Source of the DNA: Dichotomocladium elegans
Lineage: Eukaryota; Mucoromycota; Mucoromycetes; Mucorales; Lichtheimiaceae
Assembly (NCBI GenBank): GCA_025716815.1
Contig: JAIXMN010000062.1
Coordinates: 1 to 55,780 of the forward strand
Reading direction: 5' to 3'
DNA: 55,780 nt
Below are positions 20,601-31,619 of this stretch, in pieces (position 1 is the stretch's first letter; each line of letters starts with the position of its first letter). Both the position numbers and the translations under genes were made by a program. Below the pieces are notes generated by a model, which saw only the letters and a program-made list of their open reading frames with translations, made no database searches and was not told the DNA's origin.

Positions 20601-21145
20601 GTCCATATTTCTTGGTGTACGGTGTCGAGCCTCGCTTACCTGGCGATCATTTACGTCCCTTTGTTGTGTCCGCTGCTGGTGACACCAAAGAAGTACCTGC
20701 TGTGTCTGGTCGCGTGCCTGAGGTTCGTCGATTGCGCGAAGCGCGCTTACTCGCCAAACGTCGACTCCAAGACAATGCTGCCAAGGATAAGGCTCGGTGG
20801 GATGCCAACTTAAAGCCGCAAACTTTTTCCGTTGGTGATCACGTCTTGATGCAGCATGAAAACAAGTTGAGCCTTGAGTTTAACTGGAAAGGCCCATATA
20901 AGGTTATCGCCACGAAACCTGATTCCGACATTTATCACCTCCAGGATCTCCATGGCCAAGTCTACCCATCTTGGGTTCACACTGATCGGTTACGCCCCAT
21001 CCATGTCAATTCCAGTCCTCCCGTAGATCCCTGGTATGACCCCACTGCTGCCCGTGCTGCCGAACGTCGCCATATGCAAGCCGCTGGCCTACTGAATGTG
21101 TTGCTCGAGGACGATCAACAATCTGGGAGGGGGGCACTGTCGTAG
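17660..21145 (+). pseudogene. Ty3-3 pol (protease, RT, RNase H, integrase)
   Basis: Open from the gag overlap to about 19808: aspartic protease (VLIDSGATGSYVAP, FDVILGRDWLK), RT with intact YLDD ([14 protein letters not shown]), RNase H ([21 protein letters not shown]). One base is lost near 19808 (after ESDWPKFY) and another near 20005 (after GHAGK). Integrase then runs to 21145: zinc residues CQQCQLA, core WHLDFVGELPT, CTDRGANFM and NAKVEQTNG (D, D, E), and the C-terminal block GPYKVIATK, SWVHTDRLRPIH. No chromodomain. The stop lies 8 bases inside the 3' LTR, and the LTR-proximal codons are shared with the polypurine tract. Confidence 0.92.
21124..21137 (+). other. Polypurine tract of Ty3-3
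   Basis: TGGGAGGGGGGCAC directly before the 3' LTR start at 21138. Confidence 0.8.
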
Positions 21146-21431
21146 TCGGCCTCGGCGGGATTTCCCTTTTTAGTAACCACACCATTGTTGCCGTTCGAAC
21201 ACGTAGTCGCCTCTCGTTAACCCACGTCGCCGCCAACACGTAGTCTCCTCTCCATTGAACACGTAGTCATCCCTCAACATGCCACGTAACCATTGCCTTA
21301 TATTTGGCATCACCACAACAGCTAGAAAAACATATAAATACTCCCCTCCGTTACAAACAATAAAAGGGCATCTTATCATATCTTCTACTTGTCTGTTCCT
21401 GGCTACGGTCTGATCCGCCAATTACACGACA
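21138..21431 (+). repeat. 3' LTR of Ty3-3
   Basis: 294 bp, pairs with 16262-16555; ends TTACACGACA. It keeps the CpG form at seven sites where the 5' copy is TpG or CpA. Confidence 0.95.
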
Positions 21432-21777
21432 AAGGATAGCCACGAAGAGAGTATAGACCACGAAGGATAACCACGAAGAGAGTATAGACCACAAAGGATA
21501 ACCACGAAGAGAGTAGACCAGGAAAGTGCTTGGTAGATGAGTGCCTTTATTGCTGTCTACTTGTCCCTTATTTATACTGTTTTCTACTACTAAAATTATA
21601 CATGCGATATCGTCATTCGTATGGGAGATGCTGTTAAAGAAGTAATTACATATGTCTGTCATTATCCATGTCGGTCGTGATATCAAAAGAAGAAGTCGGC
21701 CGAGCATTATGTCAGGCATCGTACGAAAATGGAAGTAGGTCGGTTGATCAAATCGCCGGTTGGTGTAAGCTACGACA
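21432..21777 (-). repeat. Ty3-4 3' LTR, inner piece
   Basis: Aligns with the 26484-26869 LTR from its AAGG onward, ending GCTACGACA. Eight or so substitutions, five at CpG. Contains the 31-base internal tandem repeat. Confidence 0.93.
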
Positions 21778-21792
21778 TTATCCTCCCCCCAG
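21778..21792 (-). other. Polypurine tract of Ty3-4
   Basis: Minus-strand TGGGGGGAGGATAA adjoining the 3' LTR; it overlaps the integrase 3' end. Confidence 0.75.
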
Positions 21793-24700
21793 ACTGTTGG
21801 GCGTCCTCGACCAACAAGGATCGAGTATCGTGGATTTCGAGACGCGTAGTGGCACGGGAAGTAAGAGGATCATACCATGGGGAGGTGGGCGGGGACTTGC
21901 AATGAATAGGACAGAGGCGGTCAGTGTGCACCCAGGAAGAGTATTTTTTGCCGTTGAGATCCTTGAGCTTGTATGTGTCTGAGGCTAAATTACGGTCAAC
22001 AATAGTAAAGAGACCCGCCCAATTGTATTCGAGGCTTAATCGTTGTTCGTGGCGCATTAAGACTTGGTCTCCTACTGCGAAAACCTGGTGCGTCATAGCC
22101 GCATCCCAGATGGCCTTGTCACGTGCTGCGTTGGCGCGTAATCGTTCTGCAGCCTCCGCCCGAGCTTCGCGCAGTCGCAAGAGTGATGGTTGTCTGGCCT
22201 GGTCGATAGTGGTAGGATTGCTACTAAGGTCCTGGGTGACGACCGGGCGAAATATATCTCCTGGGAGGCGGGGTTCCACACCGTAAACCATAAAAAACGG
22301 ACTCTTACCTGTGGTACGATGTTTCTGTACGCAACACGCGAAAACCAATGGTTCGACAAAGTCATCCCATCAGTGGATAGCACCATGGACATATTTCCGC
22401 AGCATTTGTTTTAGTATACCATTAGTTCTCTCGGCCTTGCTATTGGTTCGAGGATGAAAGGCCGACGTCAACTTGTGATAGACTTTCGTGCAGCCAAGAT
22501 AGAGGTTAAGGACCTTAGACATGAAGTTGGCGCCGCGATCTGTGAGGATTTCTTCAGGGCAACCAAAACGCATGACTATTTCATCATAAATGAACTCGGC
22601 GATTGCTTGCCCCATAGCATCTGGGACGGCCCGGGCAATAGTCCAATTGGTGGCATAGTCGACTGCTACAAGTAGCCACCGGTTACCGCGGAGCGTTGTT
22701 GGTAGCTCACCAATAAAATCTAGGTGCCATCGTGCGAATGGAGCGGGGACATTGAGCGGCCGCATGGGTGCGTGGTGTGTGCCTCAATCAGCGTTGGCTG
22801 CCAGTTGGCATTGGGGACAATCTCGGATCCACTCTAGGATGTTTTCCTTCATGTTGGGCCACCACCATCGTTTTTTTACAAGGTCGTACACCGTTTCTTT
22901 TCCGGAATGCCCAAAGCTTGTGTGGAAATGTTGTACAATATCAGCTCGTCGAGTGAACAAAGCATATCGGATTTCATGGACATTATTTCCGATCTTGATT
23001 TTTCGATATACTTGGTCTGCCCTGACTAAAAACTTGTCCTTGTGTTTGATCAGTAGATCCTTGTACATTTGCGGCCACTTGTCTTCGTTCATAGTATAGA
23101 ACTTTGGCCAGTCTGAGTCTTCGATGGATTTAAGTGCATAGAGATAGTCTGGTTCGAGTGCGGTAGGGTCTGGTGTGCAGTTTGGACCATCTCGTCGAGA
23201 CAATAGGTCAGGGACGTGATTTTCCTTCCCACTCTTGAATTGTATCTCGGGATCATATAGTTCCAGCTCAGCAATCCAGCAGATGAGGCGAGGCGGTGGC
23301 GGTTTGCTCCAGTTACGAAAGTAGAGCAGTGGGTGGTGATCAGTTCGTACCACATAGGGGCGCCCCTCAATGAAACACCGCCACGATCGAAGGGCATGCA
23401 AAATACCAAGCAATTCTCGTTCCTGTGCAGGGTAGTTGCGTTCAGCAGCGGAAAGCTTCTTGGACTCGAAAGCAATAGGGTGCATTTTACCATCCGCCCC
23501 TTCCTGAAGTAGCACAGCCCCGACGCCAAAATCAGAGGCATCAGTCTCTACCACGTATGGCAAAGCTGAGTTTGGAGGTAGCAAAATAGGAGCCTGGGTC
23601 ATGCGGTTTTTGATCTCATCGAACGCTGTTTGACAAACCGACGTCCAAGCAATCAGTCTCTTCTTCGCACCGGTACCTCGAGTCAAATCCGTCAAAGGAG
23701 CCGCAATAGCAGAGAAGTCCCGAATGAATCGGCGGTAATGCGAGGCAAGGCCCAAAAATTGGCGAACTTCTTGGACATTGGTCGGTGCCGGCCATTCCTG
23801 AATTGCTTGTACCTTGGATTTTGACGGAAGTATACCGGCCGCGGAGACATGGTAGCCCACAAACTCCAGTTCGGTTTTGAAGAATTCGCACTTCTTTAAA
23901 TTGGCGACAAGTTTGGCGTCTCGTAGGCGATCAAGCACTTGCCGAACCTGATGGATGTGATCCTCCTTGGTTTTGCTGTAAATAAGAATGTCTTCGAGAT
24001 AAACCAACGCGTATTCATCCAAACAGTCGCCTAACACCGAGTTCATGAGGCGTTGAAAAGTGGGCGGTGCATTGGTTAGACCGAAAGGGAGAACCAGAAA
24101 TTCATAGGAGCCGTATCGAGTGTTGAACGCCGTTTTTGGGACGTCTTCGTCGCGTATCCGTACCTGGTGATAGCCGCTCTTTAGGTCGATACTGGAGAAG
24201 TATTTTGCACCACCGAGGCGTTCCAAACACTCATCAATCCGAGGTAGGGGATGCGAATTCCTTAGCGTGACTTGATTGATAGCACGATAATCGACACATA
24301 GGCGCATTGATCCATCCTTCTTACGAACAAACAGCACTGGTGCACCCCAAGGCGAAGTGCTCGGGCGAATTAGTCAGAGGTCGAGGAGTTCCTTGAGCTG
24401 TTTGCGCAGCTCGTCCAGTTCTAGAGGACTCATCTTGTATGGAGTACGATTGATGGGTGCGGCACTTCCAGTATCAATAACATGGGTAACATCGCGATGA
24501 GGTGGTAAACCTGGCAATTCGTCCTTGAACACATCTGGGTATTCTTGCAGCAGTTGTTGGAGCATTTCTGGTTGAAGCTGCTCTGCCTCCTTACCATAGT
24601 TACACACATAACATAAAAATAACTCTTCAATCTGGTGTTGTCGAGTTAATCGCTCTACTTGCTGGTGTGATATCAAGTAAGCCAGCTCGGGAATCGGACG

Positions 24701-25299
24701 GTCGAACTTAGGGTGAAGAGTGTAGGATCTATTTTTGTCGGTAATTCGCCATGTATCCTGGTCCCAATCTGGCACCGGCTTCATACGTTAAATCCAATCA
24801 CGACCGAGGATAAGATCAAATTTGGTATCCAGTACATAGGCGAAGACATTGTGGATCAAACCGCCCGTGTTCAAGAATAGGGTGACGGCGCGGTTGATTT
24901 CGAAAATGTGACCTCCGGCAGTCTCGACTTGGCGACTGGATACTGGTTGGACTGGGCACCCTGCTGCCAAGAGTGGCGAGACATATGTGCAGGTAGCACC
25001 GCTATCCAATAAAGCATCGATGGATTTCCCGTTGCAGACCACAGTGTACAAAGGTAAGGCAGTATGATTTATTGTATTCAACGATTCGATGTGTCTAACG
25101 TTTGCTTGGTGTGAACCTTCCTTCGCCCCTTCCTCGTCGATCGATGAGTCACTAGTTAGGTCGATTAGCGGCATATCCGCAGCCATTGTTGATGGGAGAA
25201 CCGTTACAGAGACCGGGGTGGCCGAGTGAACTTGTGACGAAGCGGGGACGGTGTTTTGGAGAGCATTAAGGGATGGGAGCGAGCGCGAAGGGACTCCCT

Positions 25300-26472
25300 T
25301 TAATCCCGACGCGCTGAGCCTTTTAAATCCTTGGGTTGCCAACGAGTAGCAGAACCAGAGCTAAAGCTAGAGCCTGCCTTGCCTTGTGAGGGTGATGGAC
25401 AATCGCGCGCCAAATGTCCACGACCATCGCAATTGTAACAACGACGAGGACGGTACTGCTGTCGATTTTGCGGATAAGCGCGATGTTGGATAACATCGAG
25501 GTCCATCGGCACTGGGCCACTTGAAGTATCCTGAATCGGTCGAGAAGGCATACGTGGATTAACTGGTCCAGGGTGTTGGAAACTGTCTCGTATGCCGGCC
25601 GCGTACTCGTGGACTGCTTCGAATGCCTCGGCAGAATTGTATGCATCTCGTAGCGAAGTTGGTTCCTTGAGCAGCACCTGTACGCGAGCATCATATGACA
25701 ATCCACGGATGAATTCGTGCATGGCATCTTCGTCGAACATTTCGGGGAGATCGAGCATAATGTTGCGGAACTCGACTACATATTCGCGGATGGTTCCAGA
25801 CGCCGTCGATGCTTGCGATAACGCACGAAGTTTGTTACGTGCCATTTCCTTGGCATTCTTGGGCTTGAACTCAGCACGAAACGCGGTTTGAAAGGCACGC
25901 CACGTCTTGGGGGTGAGATCACCATGAATATCGTCGGGGTCGATGGACATCTCCAAGTGTCGCCACCACGTTGCTGCGCCTTCGCGTAACAGTGTCGAGG
26001 CGTAGGTGACACGTTCCTTATCGTTGAGGCCAGCGCAATCCCCATACTTGTCAACTGTGTGCAACCAGGCCTCTACCTCCGCAGATGACCGCACACCACG
26101 AAAAAAGTCAGGTTGAACAGGTTTGATCCTTGTATCGGAGCGATGATTTGCCTGCTCTCGTAACGCCTTGAGCTCCTCTTGCTGGTTCTTGATTTGCTGT
26201 AACATCGCCTGCATTGTCGCCAGCATTTCTGTTTGATGATGTTGTTGATTATCATGGCCCACCGCGCGTAGGAAGCTTTGTGCGAGTGTCCTCGCACGTT
26301 CTTGTAACGCTGCTAAGTTTCCTTGGGAGAACGATGTACGTTGATTTTCTGGAATTACTAATTGCGGTACCTCCGCTCGATAAGTTCCACGTAGTTCATC
26401 AGGTAACTGTTGTAGGACATATTCCTGGATAATATATTGTCGTTGCTGTTCGTCGGTGAAAGCCATTGTCAT
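25300..26472 (-). CDS. Ty3-4 gag, intact (390 aa)
   Basis: Open from the ATG at 26472, which lies inside the primer-binding site, to the stop at 25300. A coiled-coil-like N-terminal region (MLQQIKNQQEELKALREQ) precedes the capsid (FFRGVRSSAEVEAWLHTVDK, TWWRHLEMSI, EFKPKNAKEMARNKL, IREYVVEFRNIMLDL, HEFIRGLSYDARVQV). A VPMDLDVIQ linker and one CCHC knuckle CYNCDGRGHLARDC near residue 340 follow. It should form the virus-like particle. It overlaps pol and contains the slip site at 25321-25327. It is the only undamaged gene of this element and could still make capsid. Confidence 0.92.
   Translation of the reverse strand: MTMAFTDEQQRQYIIQEYVLQQLPDELRGTYRAEVPQLVIPENQRTSFSQGNLAALQERARTLAQSFLRAVGHDNQQHHQTEMLATMQAMLQQIKNQQEELKALREQANHRSDTRIKPVQPDFFRGVRSSAEVEAWLHTVDKYGDCAGLNDKERVTYASTLLREGAATWWRHLEMSIDPDDIHGDLTPKTWRAFQTAFRAEFKPKNAKEMARNKLRALSQASTASGTIREYVVEFRNIMLDLPEMFDEDAMHEFIRGLSYDARVQVLLKEPTSLRDAYNSAEAFEAVHEYAAGIRDSFQHPGPVNPRMPSRPIQDTSSGPVPMDLDVIQHRAYPQNRQQYRPRRCYNCDGRGHLARDCPSPSQGKAGSSFSSGSATRWQPKDLKGSARRD
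25321..25327 (-). promoter_or_regulatory. -1 frameshift heptamer U_UUA_AAA (Ty3-4)
   Basis: Gag codons GAT TTA AAA GGC on the minus strand; slipping by -1 reads TTT AAA AGG, exactly the pol frame. The pol frame is open on both sides of the site, and gag ends 22 bases further. Ty3-5 has the same heptamer at the same place. Confidence 0.75.
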
Positions 26473-26481
26473 CAGCTACCA
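26470..26481 (-). other. Primer-binding site of Ty3-4
   Basis: Minus-strand TGGTAGCTGATG two bases from the 5' LTR. Its last three bases are the gag start codon. Confidence 0.85.
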
Positions 26482-26483
26482 AA

Positions 26484-26869
26484 TGTCGTCTTTGTTTTTA
26501 CTTGAATACGGAAAGACGACGACCACGAAGGATAGCCACGAAGAGAGTATAGACCACGAAGAATAACCACGAAGAGAGTATAGACCACGAAGGATAACCA
26601 CGAAGAGAGTAGACCAGGAAAGCGCTTGGTAGATGAGTGCCTTTATTGCTGTCTACTTGTCCCTTATTTATACTGTTTTCTACTACTAAAATTATACATG
26701 CGATATCGTCATTCATACGGGCGATGCTGTTAAAGAAGTGATTATGTCTGTCATTATCCATGTCGGTCGTGATATCAAAAGAAGAAGTCGGCCGAGCATT
26801 ACGTCAGGCATCGTACGAAAATGGAAGTAGGTCGGTTGATCAAATCGCCGGTTGGTGTAAGCTACGACA
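26484..26869 (-). repeat. 5' LTR of Ty3-4
   Basis: 386 bp, TGTCGTCTTTG to GCTACGACA, the intact reference copy of this LTR. Followed by GTTG, the target duplication. Confidence 0.95.
26519..26613. repeat. 31-bp tandem repeat in the Ty3-4 LTR, about three copies
   Basis: Unit built on ACCACGAAGGATAACCACGA followed by AGAGAGTATAG; also present at 21436-21520, and as a single degenerate copy in the solo LTR at 15877. Confidence 0.85.
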
Positions 26870-26881
26870 GTTGTGTTGTTG

Positions 26882-27605
26882 TGTCGCGTATGAATTCTGG
26901 AGCCAATCAGATCGACTTGCTGTAGGGACCCAAAAAGGGGATTATTGGAGAACATCTACCCCTGACTCCATCGACGTTGTCGCATAGGTGATTATGGATT
27001 GAAGGATCCATGACGCCGCGTTATAACCAGATCCATTTCCACAGTCTTTTTCCCTCTATTTTTCTCCCACTGGGTTTTTATGAGGTTTTACCGACGTGAG
27101 GATGGTCTGAAAGGAACAAGGACATATAACGTATGATAGAGGTCACCAATACACACACAAGCACCTTATCTGTAATAGTGCTACCATCTCCGAGTACCCG
27201 TGTAAGACGGAGTAGCCAGTTGACCTAATTAGGACCTCTCCCATAAATCATATAAATAGTAGATAAATGTGTAGCGATGGAGGATGGGAAATTCCGATTT
27301 CATTCGAATAAAAGACATCCACGAGTCTCATCGTATTCTAACTGTCCACCATAAAAAACAACGAAAACACCACAGACGTCCCTGTCGACTGCATTTATTG
27401 TCCGGGTTGCATTTATTAACCCATCTACATTTATTAATTCGTTAAGCCATGGCAATGAGTATGAAGATACCGGACTGGCCCTTCCACTTTAACTAATATA
27501 AATACCTGAGTGTTTGTCGTAAATAAAACGGGGAATACTACTACATTAATTATCACTGCCCATCACTATCGCTGGCTAAGGTTTATCCGCCAAAAATAGT
27601 CGACA
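26882..27605 (+). repeat. Solo LTR (family B) carrying a nested solo LTR
   Basis: Starts TGTCGCGTATG, ends AATAGTCGACA, flanked by GTTG (26878-26881 and 27606-27609). Removing the nested LTR (26978-27374 plus its 5-bp duplication) leaves 322 bp. A second, broken copy without that insertion is at 52822-53109 and confirms the empty site. Orientation is provisional. Confidence 0.85.
26978..27374. repeat. Solo LTR (family F) inside LTR B
   Basis: 397 bp, TGTCGCATAGG to AAACACCACA, with a perfect 5-bp duplication GACGT (26973-26977 and 27375-27379). The copy of LTR B at 52822 reads CATCGACGTCCC without it. Confidence 0.88.
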
Positions 27606-27616
27606 GTTGTGTCGTG

Positions 27617-28132
27617 TGTCGTGTAATTGGCGGATATATCCGTGGCCAGTAGGGATGTTTAGGATGCAAGGATGATAATAAAAGAATACTTCTTCGATGC
27701 CTTTATTGCTAGCTATGTGTTGGGTATTTATATTTTTCTAATCTGTGATAATCGATGAGGCGTCGCAGCAGAGGATGCCGCAGTAGTCGAAGTGTCGCAG
27801 CATTCTAGTCACGAAGTGCTGCGGCGTCGTGAGCCTTCTAATTCGTTGGGAATTTTGTGCGACGACACCAGGAACAGACAAGTAGAAGATATGATAAGAT
27901 GCCCTTTTATTGTTTGTAACGGAGGGGAGTATTTATATGTTTCTCTAGCTGTTGTGGTGGTGCCAAATATAAGGCAATGGTTACGTGGCATGTTGAGGGA
28001 TGACTACGTGTTCAATGGAGAGGAGACTATGTGTTGGCGGCGACATGGGTTAACGAGAGGCGACTACGTGTTCGAATGGCAACAATGGTGTGATTACTAA
28101 AAAGGGAAATCACGCCGAGTCCGACTACGACA
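27617..28132 (-). repeat. LTR of a Ty3-3-family element (3' LTR), with nested LTR
   Basis: Reverse-complement match to the 294-bp Ty3-3 LTR (TGTCGTGTAATTGG to CCGACTACGACA); 294 bp after removing the nested LTR 27650-27867 and one CCAG copy. Confidence 0.9.
27650..27867 (-). repeat. Solo LTR (family H), 218 bp
   Basis: Inserted in the LTR above with a CCAG duplication (27646-27649 and 27868-27871). The right end is ACGACA. The left end reads TAGGGATG, so the terminal TG appears mutated. Confidence 0.7.
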
Positions 28133-28247
28133 GTACCCCCCTCCCAGATTGTTGATTGCCCTCGAGCAACACATTCAGTAGGCCAGCGGCTTGCATATGG
28201 CGACGTTCGGCAGCACGGGCAGCAGTGGGGTCGTACCAGGGATCTAC
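28133..28247 (-). pseudogene. 3' stump of a second Ty3-3-family copy
   Basis: Polypurine tract (minus-strand TGGGAGGGGGGTAC) and the last 30 or so integrase codons, nearly identical to Ty3-3 21022-21137. The match ends at 28247, where CACTA transposase coding sequence begins. The rest of this copy is missing, so this is a deletion or recombination breakpoint. Confidence 0.88.
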
Positions 28248-28249
28248 GG

Positions 28250-30309
28250 CACGGCTTTTCAAACGAGAAGGCTTTGAGCAGAAGATAACAGAGTGGGAGC
28301 ATCGTCAACACCGGCCAGGAGTGTTCAGCGATGTTTATGACAGTGTACGATGGCATTCTCTTCACAATCCAGACAATGGACTTCCTTTTGTCGAAACTCC
28401 TCACTCGTTGATGCGTACATTGAACGTCGACTGGTTTGCCCCTTTTGATAGTGGGTATTCATGCGGTGCAATCTACCTTATCGTCAACAACTTGCCTCGC
28501 GCAGAGCGATATAAAACTGAGAATGTGATCCTTGCTGGTGTCATGCCTGGGCCAAAAGAGCCGAGTACCTACGAAATGAACCATTATTTGCAGCCACTTG
28601 TCGATGACTTACTTGAACTCTACAATGGAATCCGAATTCCTACCTTTGAAATTCCAAGTGGAACAACCATACGCGCAGCATTGTTTAACATTGCGTGTGA
28701 CATTCCAGCTAGTCTCAAAGTCGGGGGGTTCACATCGCACAACAGTACCAGAGCATGCAACAAGTGCACTCACGAGTTTGTCGTTTTCACGGGCACTTCG
28801 AACCTTGACTACTCTGGACATACTATTGGCGATTTAAGAACAAAGGCGGCTAATGCACGTAATGCGGAGGAGTGGTTAGCCCAGACAACACCAGCGGGTC
28901 GCATTCGCGTTGAGCGTGCTACTGGCACGCGCTGGTCACAGATTCATTGGCTCCATTATTTCGATCCTGTTTGAGATTCCATTATTGACCCAATGCACAA
29001 CCTCTTTCTCGGAACTGCTGAACGAATGGTGCGACTATGGCGAAATCGTGGGCTACTCACTGACGCAGACGGTGTCAAAATGCAGAAGCTTGCAGATGGA
29101 GTTGTGCTGCCGCCTGGAATTCCGTCCCTGAACCGCAAAATAGAGCAAAAATTCGGGTTTATGACCGCAGACGATTGGAAGGCATGGTGTCTGGTCTACT
29201 CTCCCTTTGTTTTAAAAGGTGTCCTTGCTGCTCGCTATTTCCAGCACTGGATGCTGTTTGTCTCCGCCTGCTGGCTGCTCGCCAAGACCGTTATCGCATA
29301 CTCTGACATCAATGAAGCCCACAATTTCCTGGTCGACTTTGTTCGAGGTTGCTGCCAGCTTTACGGTGCTGAAATCGTAACACCAAATATGCATTTGCAT
29401 TTGCATCTGGCCTGCACCATCCAAGATTTTGGCCCCATCTACGCCTTTTGGCTATTCAGTTTTGAGCAGTATAACGGATATATGAAGAATGTTGAACCCA
29501 ACCAAAAGGACTCCATTGAACTGACGTTCATGAAGCGCTTCATTGAGAAGACCGGTGCCCTCGACTTTGTCCATAACGAAGTTAGTAGTCGGTTGATGGG
29601 ACGTGGCTTGGAGCTCAGTATCTTGCTGCGTATTGCTGGCCAGCGACGTCTAGTTTGTACCAAAACGAACACTCCAAATTTCGATCCACTTGAATTCATG
29701 GATTTTTCGTGCAATGTCGACGCTAATATTACGGGAAGCGAACCAATACCACCAGACACCTTTGCCTCCATGCGCGATGGCTGGAAGTCCCACTTGAGCG
29801 AAGCGCTACATGATTTGTTGGTGCAGCATTACCAAAACCATTACGAAGGCGTCGTCAGCATCAACACGCGACAGGCAGGCCGAATTTACTGTCAAAGCGA
29901 AGTTGAGAAGTTTCGGACGATCGAAATCTTTGGACAGACATACAGATCAGCAACAGCCCGTTCCATTCGTGGATCTCACATACAGGCTCTATTTGTTCAG
30001 AACGACCGCGCTATCGCCTGGACGGGACAAGTACAGTTCTATTTCAGCTATGTTATTGTCATCAACCGCATTCCTGTTAAGCATTACTTTGCCTATGTTC
30101 ATTGGTACTGCACAGAGGCATCAACACAGCGATTCATTGACCAAGGTTTAGAGGAATGGCGAAACAGTTTCATGGCTGATGACTGCCAGTGCTTCCTGCC
30201 TATCCACCGAATTTTCTCGCAAGCTGCTGTCGCCACCTATGGATCTCAAAGCAATCCCACCACCGCAAAGATCGCTGTAATCCCATTAACGCGAAGAATT
30301 GCTGCATAG
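28250..30309 (+). pseudogene. tnp2-like CACTA transposase, N-terminally truncated
   Basis: About 685 codons with one in-frame TGA at 28972-28974 (YFDPV-stop-DSIIDPMHNLFLG); CGA to TGA would explain it. Family blocks: LNVDWFAPFDSGYSCGAIYL, NLPRAERYKTENVILAGVMP, KEPSTYEMNHYLQPLVDDLL, ACDIPASLKVGGF plus a CNKCTHEF zinc-like pair, PMHNLFLGT, and TPNMHLHLHL. The N-terminus is missing at the breakpoint 28248. The C-terminus to RRIAA looks complete. tnp2 proteins cut and rejoin CACTA elements at their ends in the nucleus. Confidence 0.88.
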
Positions 30310-30991
30310 TGTCAATAAGAGATGTAGAGAGCAAGAGAGAAATGGCGGTAAAAGAAATAGAGCGCACGCAAAAAAATAATAAAAGAATTTTATTGAGCCC
30401 ATTCGGGCAGCTCGCTCCTAATTTCGTTTGGCAATTCAGCACCATTGTCGACCATCACCTCCCTCTTCAACATTTTCTTCCCCTTGATCTTCTTACTGGC
30501 CTCTGCCAGCCTATCTAACATGTCAAAATATTGTGCCACCTACATCAAGGCGAATAACGGTTAGTACAGCGTTGAATCCTTATAAAAAGGTCTTACGTTC
30601 TCATTTCGGAATCCAGGCTTTAGGACATAAGTGACGCCCGACTCTGTGTCGGAAATCTCCGGCGACATGCATTCTTTGCGCAGGAGGCGCTCTCCATTGG
30701 AGAACTCTGCCTCCAAGGTAGCAGCATTTTGGGCGCGAGCAATCTTGCGAGCTCTAAGTTTCTATTGTGAATTCAATGTAAGTGATTCATCGTAATTTAA
30801 GATAGCGTAATATGAACTTATGCTCCACACCCGCTTGCTGCACTTTTTCTGGACTTTCAGGCGTCCCTCCTCGGTGATCCCTTATTCTCCTCGCTGCCGA
30901 CGCTTGTGCTCGCGCTTCTGGCCTTTGAAGTACTGGTGTATCTTGGCGCGCAAGACCTTCTCGTCCAGTACTTGGCCGTCCACGGAATTGC

Positions 30992-30999
30992 GGCAAAAT
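30992..30999. repeat. hAT target duplication (left)
   Basis: GGCAAAAT; the right copy at 33106-33113 is GGCGAAAT. Eight bases is the hAT standard; the single difference is a CpG to CpA change. Confidence 0.8.
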
Positions 31000-31008
31000 T
31001 AGGGTTTC

Positions 31009-31225
31009 TCATCAAATCCGGATCTTATGATCCGATCCGGATCAAAAGGCAATGGTGCGGATTCAGATTGACCTCATCTCGGATTTTGCGGATCCAGTGT
31101 AGGACATTTGCAATCTGGATCTCATACAGATTGCACTTCACGGATCTGAACCGATCCAGATCGCATACGGATTGCACTTCGCGGATCTGTTCCGATTCGT
31201 TAGATCTGTCCAAATCAACCTAGAC
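31009..31225. repeat. hAT left subterminal repeats
   Basis: Many copies of CGGATC, GATCCG and CAGATTGC-like words in both orientations, likely transposase binding sites. The matching array is at 32938-33090. Confidence 0.75.
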
Positions 31226-31619
31226 ATTGGGTTCCTGCCATTATAATCCTGTTAATGTATAACAATAGCAATTACAGATGTGCAAGAAATGGGATGTAGG
31301 AGTTTGAGAATGAGGAATACAGTTAGTGCAAAGTTGCGGAATAAACAAAACCAGCAAGAAATGTAGCTTCGTTATAGCTCATACATAGTTGACTTTGGCG
31401 AAATGACCAACTCTTTAGATAATAGCTGGTAGTATTTCGATGTGAAGCTGGCTCAATACACATCTCTTTTAGGATATCTCAGGTTTTATATTTCCAGAAC
31501 GTGAAAGGTAAAAAAATCACGCAAACTCCTCGGAAGTAAATATTCCTTCCATATCAATCATTCCACGGCCATGCGCTTTTCCCCATATTTCCGTATTTCC
31601 TTTTCTCATTTTCCAGCGA

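Larger units (their letters stand above)
16262..21431 (+). mobile_element. Ty3-3 retrotransposon, full length
   Basis: 5170 bp with two 294-bp LTRs, primer-binding site, gag, pol and polypurine tract, inserted in the 3' LTR of Ty3-4. Target duplication AAGG (16258-16261 and 21432-21435); the uninterrupted site is preserved in the sister LTR near 26527. Inactive through stop codons and single-base deletions. Confidence 0.95.
21770..25342 (-). pseudogene. Ty3-4 pol with four stop codons
   Basis: Continuous -1 frame after gag: protease (DALLDSGATCTYVSP, FDLILGRDWI), RT, RNase H ([11 protein letters not shown]) and integrase (WHLDFIGELPT, LTDRGANFM, NSKAERTNG, SWVHTDRLCPIH). Lesions are only stops: TAA at 24785-24787 (Lys in sisters), TGA at 24374-24376, 22784-22786 and 22370-22372, each where sister elements have Arg. 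The RT active site reads YLED rather than YLDD (codon 23993-23995), which should disable polymerisation. No indels at all, so the reading frame was lost by point mutation alone. Confidence 0.93.
15856..26869 (-). mobile_element. Ty3-4 retrotransposon with two insertions in its 3' LTR
   Basis: Minus-strand element: 5' LTR 26484-26869, gag, pol, and a 3' LTR in three pieces (15856-15876, 16230-16261, 21432-21777) separated by a solo LTR and by the whole of Ty3-3. Flanked by GTTG at 15852-15855 and 26870-26873, a 4-bp target duplication. With insertions removed it is about 5.48 kb. It has four pol stop codons but no frameshifts. Confidence 0.93.

Noticed and set aside
26519..26613. Regular 31-bp repeats as a CRISPR array
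   Set aside because: Units are contiguous with no variable spacers and occur inside an LTR; simple tandem repeat.
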